Origin: Rothia aeria
Lineage (GTDB): Bacteria > Actinomycetota > Actinomycetes > Actinomycetales > Micrococcaceae
Length of the DNA: 64,000 nucleotides
Assembly: GCA_002355935.1 (NCBI GenBank)
Contig: AP017895.1
Coordinates: forward strand, 806,001 to 870,000
Direction: 5' to 3'
Position numbers and translations under genes: made by a program. Each line of letters starts with the position of its first letter. Positions within the stretch are counted from its first letter, which is position 1. Positions 49,217-57,297 of this stretch are shown here, piece by piece. The notes under the pieces are model-generated. The model made no database searches. It worked only from the letters and a program-made list of their open reading frames with translations, and was not told the DNA's origin.

Positions 49217-49304
49217 TCCGTCTGACGCTGGATGAGTGCGCAGTGTGCCAGACTTAACGGAGTTGTATATTATCTCGGCACCTGCCGGGGGATAGGAGCG
49301 CGCT

Positions 49305-50276
49305 GTGCGCCTTGGAGTTCTTGACGTGGGGTCGAACACCGTTCACCTGCTGCTTATTGACGGGCACCCGGGTGCCCGCCCCGAACCATACGCTTCGCAT
49401 AAGATTCCGCTGCAGCTGGTGCAGTATTTGACGCCGTCAGGTGATATTTCTGACGAGGGCCGCGCCGCGCTGACCGAGTTCGTGAAGTCTGCCCGCGATT
49501 TCGCCATTGAAAACAACGCCGAGGACCTGCTCGCCTTCGCGACCTCCGCTATTCGTGAGGCCGGTAATGGTGCCGAGGTTCTGCAGCATGTGCGGCGGAA
49601 AACCGGGGTGAGCCTGAGCGGGATTTCAGGCGACCAGGAGGCGGCTATCACCTATTTCGCGGTGCGCCGCTGGCAAGGGTGGGGTGCGGGGCGCATCCTG
49701 AATTTTGATATTGGGGGCGGCTCGTTCGAGTTTTCCACGGGCACGGATGCCTTACCGGATGCGGCAATGTCGGTGCCGCTGGGCGCTGGCCGCCTGACCC
49801 GCGAGTTTTTTGAGGAGCAGCCGCCCGCACCGAAGCAGACGAAGCGGCTGCGCGGGTATGTGCGTGAGCAGATTGAGCCGGTGGCGCAGCAGCTGCTGGC
49901 ATTCGGTGAGCCGAACATGGTGGTGGGCACCTCGAAGACGTTCCGGTCGTTGGCGCGTATCTGCGGGGCAGCACCGTATTCTGCGGGGCCGCATGTGAAG
50001 CGTGAGATGCATGTGACGGATTTGCGCCTGTGGACTCGCCGCATGGAGGCCATGGCCCCCGCCGAGCGCGCTGATTTGCCCGGTGTTTCCCGGATGCGCG
50101 CCGACCAGGTTCTTGCGGGTGCGATGGTGGCTGAGGCCGCGATGGAGATGTTCGGCGTGGAAACGATGCGTGTTTGCCCCTGGGCGCTGCGTGAGGGCCT
50201 TATTTTGAGGCGCCTGGAGCACCTGGCGGAGGGCACCAGCACCCCGCTGGACCCGAAGACCCTGGTGGGGGAGTAG
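49305..50276 (+). CDS. ppx: exopolyphosphatase / pppGpp phosphohydrolase (Ppx/GppA)
   Basis: 323 residues of the short Ppx/GppA form. Actin-like phosphate motifs are LDVGSNTVHLLLID, SGDQEAAITYFAV, FDIGGGSFEFSTG and VVGTSKTFRSLARI. It hydrolyses inorganic polyphosphate, or pppGpp to ppGpp. The GTG at 49305 starts the conserved N-terminus. The last 25 codons have a decayed copy at 52071-52138, flanking the accessory genes that follow. Confidence 0.9.
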   Translation: MRLGVLDVGSNTVHLLLIDGHPGARPEPYASHKIPLQLVQYLTPSGDISDEGRAALTEFVKSARDFAIENNAEDLLAFATSAIREAGNGAEVLQHVRRKTGVSLSGISGDQEAAITYFAVRRWQGWGAGRILNFDIGGGSFEFSTGTDALPDAAMSVPLGAGRLTREFFEEQPPAPKQTKRLRGYVREQIEPVAQQLLAFGEPNMVVGTSKTFRSLARICGAAPYSAGPHVKREMHVTDLRLWTRRMEAMAPAERADLPGVSRMRADQVLAGAMVAEAAMEMFGVETMRVCPWALREGLILRRLEHLAEGTSTPLDPKTLVGE

Positions 50277-50304
50277 CGGCGCACTGCGGGCCACGAAGCG
50301 AAGG

Positions 50305-51270
50305 CTACTGCGCAGCCGGGCTAATGAGCCGCTCCACGAGGGCTACCATAAGGTCCTTTTCTTTCGGGCTGCTCATGGCGACCATTAGGGTCATTGCCGC
50401 TAGGGCGTTGTTTGAGACGAGCGGTGTGCCATCGGCCGAAAACAGCAGGTTATTCTGGGCCAGAAACTCAATGAACAAGGCCGCGGCGCTGCGTTTATTC
50501 CCATCAACCAGCGGGTGGTCTTTGACCATGAGGTACAGTAAGTTCGCTGCTTTCTGCTCGGTGGTTGGGTAGAGGTCTTCGCCCGCGAAGCTCTGGTAGA
50601 TGGTTGCGACAACCGACTTGAGTTTATCCCCGTTTTCGATCCCGAACAGCCTATCTTGCGGGAATTCGCTGCGGGCGCGGGCAATGATCGCCTGCGCTTC
50701 GGCATGAGTGAGCTGCCACACCGGCGCGTTCCCGGTGGATTCGCTGGCAGAGAGCGTGCCTTCGTCGTAGTCGCGCAGGGCTTGCAGGCTCGGTAGATAG
50801 GCTGCGAGTACTTCACCGGTACCGGCCACAAGATGGTTATCTGCCCGTGCCATGACTTCTACGATCTGCCCGAGCTGTTCAAGCCGCTGTTGGTTAATGC
50901 TGTACCCCTGCACCAGGTATTCGCGCAGGCGCTTGGTGGCCCAGATGCGGAACTGCGTGGCCGTGGCTGATTTGACCCGGTAGCCCACGGAGATAATGGC
51001 ATCAAGGTTGTAGTGGCGCACTGATCGCCGAACCTGCCTGGTCCCCTCTTGACGAACTACCGAGAAATCCTCGGTAGTTGCCTCTTCTAGGAGCTCACCC
51101 TCAGCATAGATATTCTTCAGGTGGAGCCCAACATTGTCTGAACTGGTATTGAATAATACCGACATCTGCCGCTGGCTGAGCCACACAGTTTCGCCTTCTA
51201 TCTGAACATCAATAGCGGGCTGATCAGTATTTGGCTGGTAAATAATGATGGAGTTATTAAATTCGTTCAT
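50305..51270 (-). CDS. RhuM-domain protein with C-terminal Doc/Fic domain
   Basis: 321 residues. The N-terminal half is a RhuM domain (VWLSQRQMSVLFNTSSDNVG, YNLDAIISVGYRVKS, FRIWATKRLREYLVQGY). The C-terminal half holds HPLVDGNKRSAAAL, a Doc-type Fic motif (HPFxDGNKR) whose Phe is Leu. Doc enzymes phosphorylate EF-Tu and Fic enzymes AMPylate targets; which applies is unknown. No antitoxin helix motif is recognisable nearby. RhuM-Fic fusions occur on islands. It is convergent with ppx and divergent from the SUKH gene. Confidence 0.85.
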   Translation of the reverse strand: MNEFNNSIIIYQPNTDQPAIDVQIEGETVWLSQRQMSVLFNTSSDNVGLHLKNIYAEGELLEEATTEDFSVVRQEGTRQVRRSVRHYNLDAIISVGYRVKSATATQFRIWATKRLREYLVQGYSINQQRLEQLGQIVEVMARADNHLVAGTGEVLAAYLPSLQALRDYDEGTLSASESTGNAPVWQLTHAEAQAIIARARSEFPQDRLFGIENGDKLKSVVATIYQSFAGEDLYPTTEQKAANLLYLMVKDHPLVDGNKRSAAALFIEFLAQNNLLFSADGTPLVSNNALAAMTLMVAMSSPKEKDLMVALVERLISPAAQ

Positions 51271-51458
51271 GTGGCACTAATTGTAGTTAAAGTGGATTTA
51301 TATTTAATTATTGCATGAATTCAGCCGGAATTGAATACGCATAATCTGCCCGTACCTCAATGACCGCCAGGATAGAAACAGTTACGGCTGTGCAGTAGCA
51401 TGTAAAAAGGCTCTGTGCTGACTTGTGAACTGGACTATATCTATATTGAGGAGTTTCT

Positions 51459-52022
51459 GTGCCTATCTATACACCTGAAGAATACCTGGCCGTGATCGAG
51501 CGTATTAAGACTAAAATTGCTCAGAAGAATATCAGCATGGGGCCTACCATTTCGGAGACGGAAATTGCTGCTTTTGAGAGTGCCTGCAACACCCGCCTGC
51601 CGCAGGCGTACCGGCTGTTTCTGCTGGAGGTTGGTGACGGCTGGAACGACCCTGCGGCGGAGAGCATTAGCGCCAGTCCCATTCACCGGCTCGCAGAGAT
51701 TGAGCACAAAGACCTTTCCCTCCCCATGACGCTCACGGACGGCTGGGTTTGGGAGGATGAGGAGGACGAAGAGCAGCTTAGCGACGAGTCCTTTGAACGT
51801 AAGCTGGGGAACCAGGGTATTGAGCTCATGGATGAGGGGTGTGGCATGACCTATGAGCTGATTACCGCCGGGCCGTGCGCCGGTGAGGTGTGGAGCTTCT
51901 CGGATGTGGGTGTTAGCCCCTGCTGTGAGCGCCAGGACTTCCTGGGCTGGTTTGAGCTCTGGATAGACAGCGACGGTGACCCTGACTATTTCAAGGATTA
52001 TGTCTACGAAGAAGACGAATAG
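51459..52022 (+). CDS. SMI1/KNR4 (SUKH) family protein
   Basis: 187 residues, acidic. ISETEIAAFESACNTRLPQAYRLFLLEVGDGW is the start of the SUKH fold, continuing with GWVWEDEEDEEQL and EVWSFSDVGVSP; it ends EEDE. SUKH proteins are mainly immunity proteins of polymorphic toxins, although no toxin is adjacent. The GTG at 51459 follows TTGAGGAG by 7 bases. It lies in an accessory insert downstream of ppx. Confidence 0.85.
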   Translation: MPIYTPEEYLAVIERIKTKIAQKNISMGPTISETEIAAFESACNTRLPQAYRLFLLEVGDGWNDPAAESISASPIHRLAEIEHKDLSLPMTLTDGWVWEDEEDEEQLSDESFERKLGNQGIELMDEGCGMTYELITAGPCAGEVWSFSDVGVSPCCERQDFLGWFELWIDSDGDPDYFKDYVYEEDE

Positions 52023-52070
52023 CATATGCCGCAAGGTTTTACTGGGCCCTGTGTGAGGGGGCAGGTTTTG

Positions 52071-52138
52071 ATGCGGTTGGGGCGCCTGGTAGAGGCGCTA
52101 AGTACGCCGCTGAACCTGAAAACTTTGGCGGGTAAGTA
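52071..52138 (+). pseudogene. decayed copy of the 3' end of ppx
   Basis: Translates as RLGRLVEALSTPLNLKTLAGK followed by TAA, matching the ppx end RRLEHLAEGTSTPLDPKTLVGE codon by codon, with similar DNA just upstream (52041-52070). No other part of ppx is present. It marks the right end of the RhuM-Fic/SUKH insert. Confidence 0.7.
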
Positions 52139-52287
52139 AGGAGGAGCAGCTGCATAAGCTGCCGGTACTTTCGTTCAATAAAGTTTAGAACTGTAGAGTT
52201 TTGGGATATTTGTCGGTTATAAACTATCCTAGAACACCATGATAGGTTGGTTAGTCTTCTATACTTTCTATTGTGCTGTTTTCTAAT

Positions 52288-53624
52288 TTATACTGTGGTA
52301 ACTTCCTCCCGCCATTTGTGGAGTTCTTCGTTTAGAGCTTGCAGCTTTTTCGAAAGTTCTTCCTTCTCTTTGAGATCTTTCACCTCAAAAAGTTTATTAT
52401 TTATTTTTTCTATTTCTTGGAATTTACCTTCAAGGTATTCTTTCTGTTCCAAGGTGAGAAATTTGCATTTTAGAGGTATACCTTCTGGGTTTAGATAAAT
52501 AGGATGACCTTTATCATTATCTACCGTAAAATTATTATTAATTGAACCAAAAAGTGTTTTCTGATAATAATTTTTTGATAGAAATTAGGGGTGTATTTTG
52601 TGAAACAGGAAGAGCTACCGTTTTCATTATTTTCGCCAAAAGAAACGTCACTATAGAAAATAGACCCGATGAATACAGTCCTGCCTTTGTAGGTGGAGCC
52701 GTTGAAGATAGCCTTACTCTGGTAGGTAGAGTTGCGGAAGTAAGCCTCGCCCTTGTAGGTAGAGCCGCTGAAGTCAGCCCAACTCGTGTAGGTGGAGCCG
52801 CTGAAATTAATAGGTTTTGCGTAGTAAGAGTTCGTAAGGTCTATTGGGTAGAAGAAGGTGCTTCCCGAGAAATCGTATTCAAAGTCTGACCACGCCCCCG
52901 GTGTGTTTTGTCTGAGTCTTGTAGACGGTCGTGAATTTCTTTAATAATTCCTAGACGAACGTCTGTTTCAGAATCTAATGTTGCTTTGTCTGCATAGAAT
53001 TTTTCTTTTTATCTTTATATATTCCTTTAGGCGTGGGGTTAGATAACTCATTATAATGAGAAGCGAGAGTGAATGGGGAGCGTATATAAGCGCAGAGGTT
53101 ATTGATAATAACCTGTCCTTCTTTGAGCCTGTCCTCATATTTGTCTATAGACTCGTCTTCAAGCCATTCATCCACGAGTCCAACGAGTGTGTACACGCCG
53201 CCCATACGAATAGGAGCTTTCTCATCACCTAGCTGTTCTACCGCTTTGGTGTACCGTTCTCTGCGTCCTGCCCTCACCTGTCGCAGATGGTCTCTGTCAT
53301 TTTTCTCTTTTTCCTGATCGGTCTTGAGTTTTTCGTTATTGTTTTGCGAAAAGTTTCGATAAGACCCATCACCGCGATAGCCCCACCGGTGATATAGAGA
53401 AAAGCTAACCGGAGGTTGCTCTGAGCTAGTAAGACAGGGGCGCTCTTATCGTTGGCTGGTTCTCTAGGGGTTTCAAAAACTCGTTGCGGGATAGATAGAG
53501 CACACGCTAGCCCGGCACTAGTAATCAGCAGAATAGCAATAGGCAGCCACCACCGTTTTATCCATAACCATATTTTATGCGACCGCCTAGGCTGTTCTGC
53601 TTCCTGCTGTTTTTTATCGCTCAT
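52288..53624 (-). pseudogene. pentapeptide-repeat protein, degenerate short copy (four frame breaks)
   Basis: Starts with two membrane segments (WWLPIAILLITSAGLACALS and LRLAFLYITGGAIAVMGL), then the family domain RRERYTKAVEQLGDEKAPIRMGGVY ... and about five 11-residue repeats (FSGSTYTSWADFSGSTYKG), then a tail ending WREEVTTV. The frame breaks in T- or A-runs at about 53345, 52998, 52915 and 52553. One base in each gives exactly 447 codons, so it may be an error-damaged gene rather than a pseudogene. It is the last and shortest member of the array and the only other one with a membrane anchor. Confidence 0.65.
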
Positions 53625-53922
53625 AGGTAAGTAGACTCCTTACGGTGAGTGTGCGCAAGTACCACCCTACCGCATCTTCAGCTCGCCTTTCAGGTTTTCC
53701 TGAATTTTGGCTCAAGGTTTACCTGCAAATCTTTGCTGAGCAGGCAGATAACAGCCCGGCCCTGCGCATATTCAGAGGTCGTTGCGGGTTAAATCCTGTG
53801 GTCGAAACAAACCTGCCACGTCAGAGCAGGGTCAAACTCATAGGGGTAAACAGCACCGTAGAATCTTAGTGCTCTTATACGGCAGGAGGTGGAGACCGCG
53901 AATCCTTTGGGGCGGCTAGTTA
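53625..53922. other. 298-bp gap in the repeat array, no gene
   Basis: Separates the degenerate copy from the next gene. No repeat unit, coding region or clear terminator is seen; a short leader with GGTAAGTAGACTCC precedes the degenerate copy's start. Confidence 0.4.
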
Positions 53923-55749
53923 TTAGTTATCTTCCTCTTCGGGCGCTGTATCCTCCGCTTTTACCGTGGTGGCTTCCTCCCGCCATTCATAGAGCTTTTC
54001 GTTAAGAGCTTGCAGCTTTTTCGAGAGTTCTGCTTTCTCTTTGGGATCTTTTACCTCACGAATTTTATTCTTCGTTTCGTCTATTTCTTGGAACTTATCT
54101 GTAAGGTATTCTTTCTGCTCTGCGGTGAGAAAAGCACAGCCAAGAGGTAAGCCGTCAAGGTTGCGGTAAATGGGGTAGCCCCTGCCGTTTTCGACGGAGA
54201 AGTCATTATCAGGTGAACCAAAAAGTGTATTTTGATGGCTATTCTCATTATAAAACTGAGGGGTGCATTCTGTGAAGCGAGAAAAGTTACTGTTGTATCT
54301 ATCTTTGCCATAATAAACGTCACCGCAGAAAATAGACCCACTGAAGTTGGCCTTATCTTCGTAGGTGGAGCCGCTGAAATAAACCTCATTCTGGTAGATG
54401 GAGTCGGTGAAACCAGCCCGACCCTGGTAAGTGGAGTTGCGGAAGTCAGCCCAGCCTCGGTAGGTGGAGCCGCTGAAATGAGCCCACTGGTAGGTAGAGT
54501 TGTTGAAGTAAACCTCACCCTGGTAGGTGGAGTCGGTGAAACCAGCCCGACCCTGGTAAGCGGAGTTGCGGAAGTCAGCCCAGCCTCGGTAGGTGGAGTC
54601 ACTAAAGTCAGCCTTGTCCTGGTAGATAGAGTCGCTGAAGTCAGCCTCACTCTGGTAGGTGGAGTAGCTGAAGTAAACCTCATTCTGGTAGGTCGAGCCG
54701 CTGAAGTCAGCCTTACCCTTGTAGGTAGAGTCGCTGAAGTAAACCTCACTTTGGCAGGTAGAATTACTGAAGTCAGCCCAGCTTTGGTAGGTGGAGCTCA
54801 TGAAGGTAGCTCCGTTCTGGTACGTGGAGGCGCTGAAGTCAGCCCAGCTTTGGTAGGTGGAGCAATTGAAGCCAACCCAACCTGTGTAGGTGGAGCCGTC
54901 GAAGGTAGCCCAACTCTTGTAGATGGAGCTACCGAAGTCAGCCTCGTCCTTGTAGACAGAGCCGTCGAAGCGAACCTCGTCTTGGTAAGTGGAGCCACTG
55001 AAATTAACGGGTTTTTTGTAATAGGAGTTTGTGAGGTCTATAGGGTAGAAGAAGGTGCTTCCCGAGAAATCGTATTCAAAGCCTGACCATGTTCCCGGTG
55101 TGTTTTTGTCAGGGCTTTGTAGGCGATCGTGAATTTCTTGAATAATGCTCAGGCGAATATCTGCCTCAGATGTGAACTCTGCTTTATCAGTGTAGAATTT
55201 CTGCTGATTATCTTTATAAAACCCCTCAGGTGTGGGGCTGGCCTGAGATAACTCATCATAATGAGAAGCAAGAATAAACGGGGAGCGAATATAGGCGCAG
55301 AGATTATTAACAATAACCTGCCCTTCTCTGACTTTTTCAGGCTCAGACAGATTTTCTTCTTCAAGCCATTCGTCCGCGAGCCCAATGAGCGTATACACAC
55401 CACCCATACGAACGGGGGCACTCACATTACCAAGCTGTTCTACCGCTTTGGTGTACCGTTCTCGGCGTTCTGCTTTACGTTCTTTGAAAGCATTTTCGTC
55501 GAATTGCCGGATTTGTTCTTTGAGAACTTCCGCTTGGTGCTCTTGGTTTTTAAGGGCGGCTTTAATGTCTGCATTCGCTTTAGCGCGGTCGTTAGTATTC
55601 TTGCGGTAGGTTTCAAGTAGGACAAGCGCTGCCCCACCAGCCAGCAGCCACGGAAAAGCCTTCTCAAACCGTGCCATAAACTTGGTGTGCCGATATACCT
55701 CCGGGCTAGCAGATAATCTAGACTCTATAGTTTTGCGTTCTTCTGGCAT
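53923..55749 (-). CDS. pentapeptide-repeat protein with membrane anchor, array copy 2
   Basis: 608 residues. A membrane helix at about residues 33-48 (PWLLAGGAALVLLE), a coiled-coil-like charged stretch (60-95), the family domain RRERYTKAVEQLGNVSAPVRMGGVYTLIGLADEWL, then FEYDFSGSTFFYPIDLTNSYY leading into about 21 repeats of STYQxxADFSx type (240-475), then SRFTECTPQFYNENSHQNTLFG and a coiled-coil tail. The repeats fit the Pentapeptide_3 class, which folds as a right-handed beta-helix. A block STYRGWADFRN-S(A/T)YQGRAGFTD occurs twice. Function unknown; DNA mimicry or protein scaffolding are only possibilities from other family members. Confidence 0.82.
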   Translation of the reverse strand: MPEERKTIESRLSASPEVYRHTKFMARFEKAFPWLLAGGAALVLLETYRKNTNDRAKANADIKAALKNQEHQAEVLKEQIRQFDENAFKERKAERRERYTKAVEQLGNVSAPVRMGGVYTLIGLADEWLEEENLSEPEKVREGQVIVNNLCAYIRSPFILASHYDELSQASPTPEGFYKDNQQKFYTDKAEFTSEADIRLSIIQEIHDRLQSPDKNTPGTWSGFEYDFSGSTFFYPIDLTNSYYKKPVNFSGSTYQDEVRFDGSVYKDEADFGSSIYKSWATFDGSTYTGWVGFNCSTYQSWADFSASTYQNGATFMSSTYQSWADFSNSTCQSEVYFSDSTYKGKADFSGSTYQNEVYFSYSTYQSEADFSDSIYQDKADFSDSTYRGWADFRNSAYQGRAGFTDSTYQGEVYFNNSTYQWAHFSGSTYRGWADFRNSTYQGRAGFTDSIYQNEVYFSGSTYEDKANFSGSIFCGDVYYGKDRYNSNFSRFTECTPQFYNENSHQNTLFGSPDNDFSVENGRGYPIYRNLDGLPLGCAFLTAEQKEYLTDKFQEIDETKNKIREVKDPKEKAELSKKLQALNEKLYEWREEATTVKAEDTAPEEEDN

Positions 55750-55821
55750 TGGCGTTCTGCTCCTTAAAGTGATGGTGCGTGTTCCTTTTTACCCTACCGC
55801 ATCTTCAGCTTAACCGGGCGG

Positions 55822-57294
55822 CTAGTTATCTTGCTCTCCGGATGTTGTGCCCTCCGCTTTTACCGTGGTAACTTTCTCACGCCAAACACGGATCTCACCG
55901 TTAAGAGATAGCGGAGTGTTGACAAATATGGCGTTCCCCTCGGTATCTTTTACCTCACGAAATTTATTCTTCGTTTTTCCTATTTCATGGAACTTATCTT
56001 CAAGGTATTCTTTCTGTTCTGCGGTGAGAAAAGCACAGCCAAGAGGTAAGCCTTCAAAGGCACGGTAAATGGGGTAGCCCCTGCCGTTTTCGACCGTGAA
56101 ATCATTGTTATGCGAGCCAAAGAGCGTGTTTTTATGGTTTGTCTCGTCATAAAACTGAGGGGTGCAGTCTGTGAAGCGAGAAAAGCTACTGTTGTCTCCG
56201 TCTTGGCCAAAATATATTTCACTACAGAAAATAGACCCGCTAAAGTTAGCCTCGCCCCAGTAGATGGATCGGCTTAAATTGGCCCCTTCCTGGTAGATAG
56301 AGTTACCGAAGCCAGTCCTGCCCCGGTAGGTAGAGCCGCTGAAATCGGCCCCACCCCAGTAGACGGAGTCATTAAAGGCAGCTTCGCCCCGGTAAGCGGA
56401 ATCGCGAAAGACAGCCCAGCCTTGATAAACGGAGCCGCCGAAAACAATCTTGCCCCAGTAGGTAGAGTTGCTGAAATCAGCCCCGCGCCGGTAGGTAGAG
56501 CCACAGAAATCAGCCTCTTCCCGATAGGTAGAGCCATTGAAAACAACCCAGCCCCGGTAGACGGAGCCACGAAAGAAAACTTCACCTTGATAAGTGGATC
56601 CGCTGAAGTTAGCCCCATCCTGGTAGGTGGAGCTGCTAAAGACAGCCTTGTCCTGGTACGTGGAACCGGTGAAGTTAGCCTGACTCTGGTATGTAGAACT
56701 GAGGAAATCAGCCCCACGCCAGTAGATAGAGCCGCTGAAATCTGCCCCGCCCTGGTAAGTGGAACCGCCGAAGCGAACCTCGTCCTGGTAGGCGGAACCA
56801 CTAAAATTAACAGGCTTTGCGTAGTAAGAGCGTGTGAAATCTATGGGGTAGAAGAAGGTGCTTCCCGAGAAGTCATATTCAAAATCAGACCATGCCCCCG
56901 GCGTGTTTATTTCAGGGCTTTGTAGGCGATCGTGAATTTCTTTAATAATGCTCAGGCGAATATCTGCCTCAGATTCCAGCGCTGCCTTGTCAATGTAGAA
57001 TTCTTGTTCTCTATTTTTGTAAAGACCTTCAGCTGTTGGGCTTTCCTGAGCCAGCTCATCGTAGTGAAAGGCGAGAGCGAAGGAGGAACGGATATAGGCA
57101 CAGAGGCTATTGATAATAACCTGTCCTTCTCTGACTTTTTCTGTGTAATCCAGGTTTTCGTCTAGTAGCCACTCATCCACGAGCCCAACAAGCGTGTATA
57201 CGCCACCTATACGGACAGGGGCTTCTTTGCTTCCGAGTTGTTCCATCGCTTTGGTGTACCGTTCTCGGCGTTCTACATTATGTTTTTCTGGCAT
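55822..57294 (-). CDS. pentapeptide-repeat protein, array copy 3
   Basis: 490 residues, no membrane segment. It begins MPEKHNVERRERYTKAMEQL, then the family domain (GGVYTLVGLVDEWLLDENLD, GQVIINSLCAYIRSSFALAF), the DFEYDFSGSTFFYPIDFTRS lead-in, about 18 repeats with many WGGADFSG/RRGADFS variants, and the C-terminal FYDETNHKNTLFGSHNNDF, ending with a charged tail. Only 3 bp separate its ATG from the stop of the next copy, so they are one transcript. Cytoplasmic. Function unknown. Confidence 0.82.
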   Translation of the reverse strand: MPEKHNVERRERYTKAMEQLGSKEAPVRIGGVYTLVGLVDEWLLDENLDYTEKVREGQVIINSLCAYIRSSFALAFHYDELAQESPTAEGLYKNREQEFYIDKAALESEADIRLSIIKEIHDRLQSPEINTPGAWSDFEYDFSGSTFFYPIDFTRSYYAKPVNFSGSAYQDEVRFGGSTYQGGADFSGSIYWRGADFLSSTYQSQANFTGSTYQDKAVFSSSTYQDGANFSGSTYQGEVFFRGSVYRGWVVFNGSTYREEADFCGSTYRRGADFSNSTYWGKIVFGGSVYQGWAVFRDSAYRGEAAFNDSVYWGGADFSGSTYRGRTGFGNSIYQEGANLSRSIYWGEANFSGSIFCSEIYFGQDGDNSSFSRFTDCTPQFYDETNHKNTLFGSHNNDFTVENGRGYPIYRAFEGLPLGCAFLTAEQKEYLEDKFHEIGKTKNKFREVKDTEGNAIFVNTPLSLNGEIRVWREKVTTVKAEGTTSGEQDN

Positions 57295-57297
57295 TGC

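Noticed and set aside
54232-55086. Long plus-strand reading frame of VGGxxEVSPxLV repeats opposite the pentapeptide genes
   Set aside because: It is the antisense image of the 33-bp repeats. A period divisible by three keeps all frames open; it has no ribosome site and low-complexity content.
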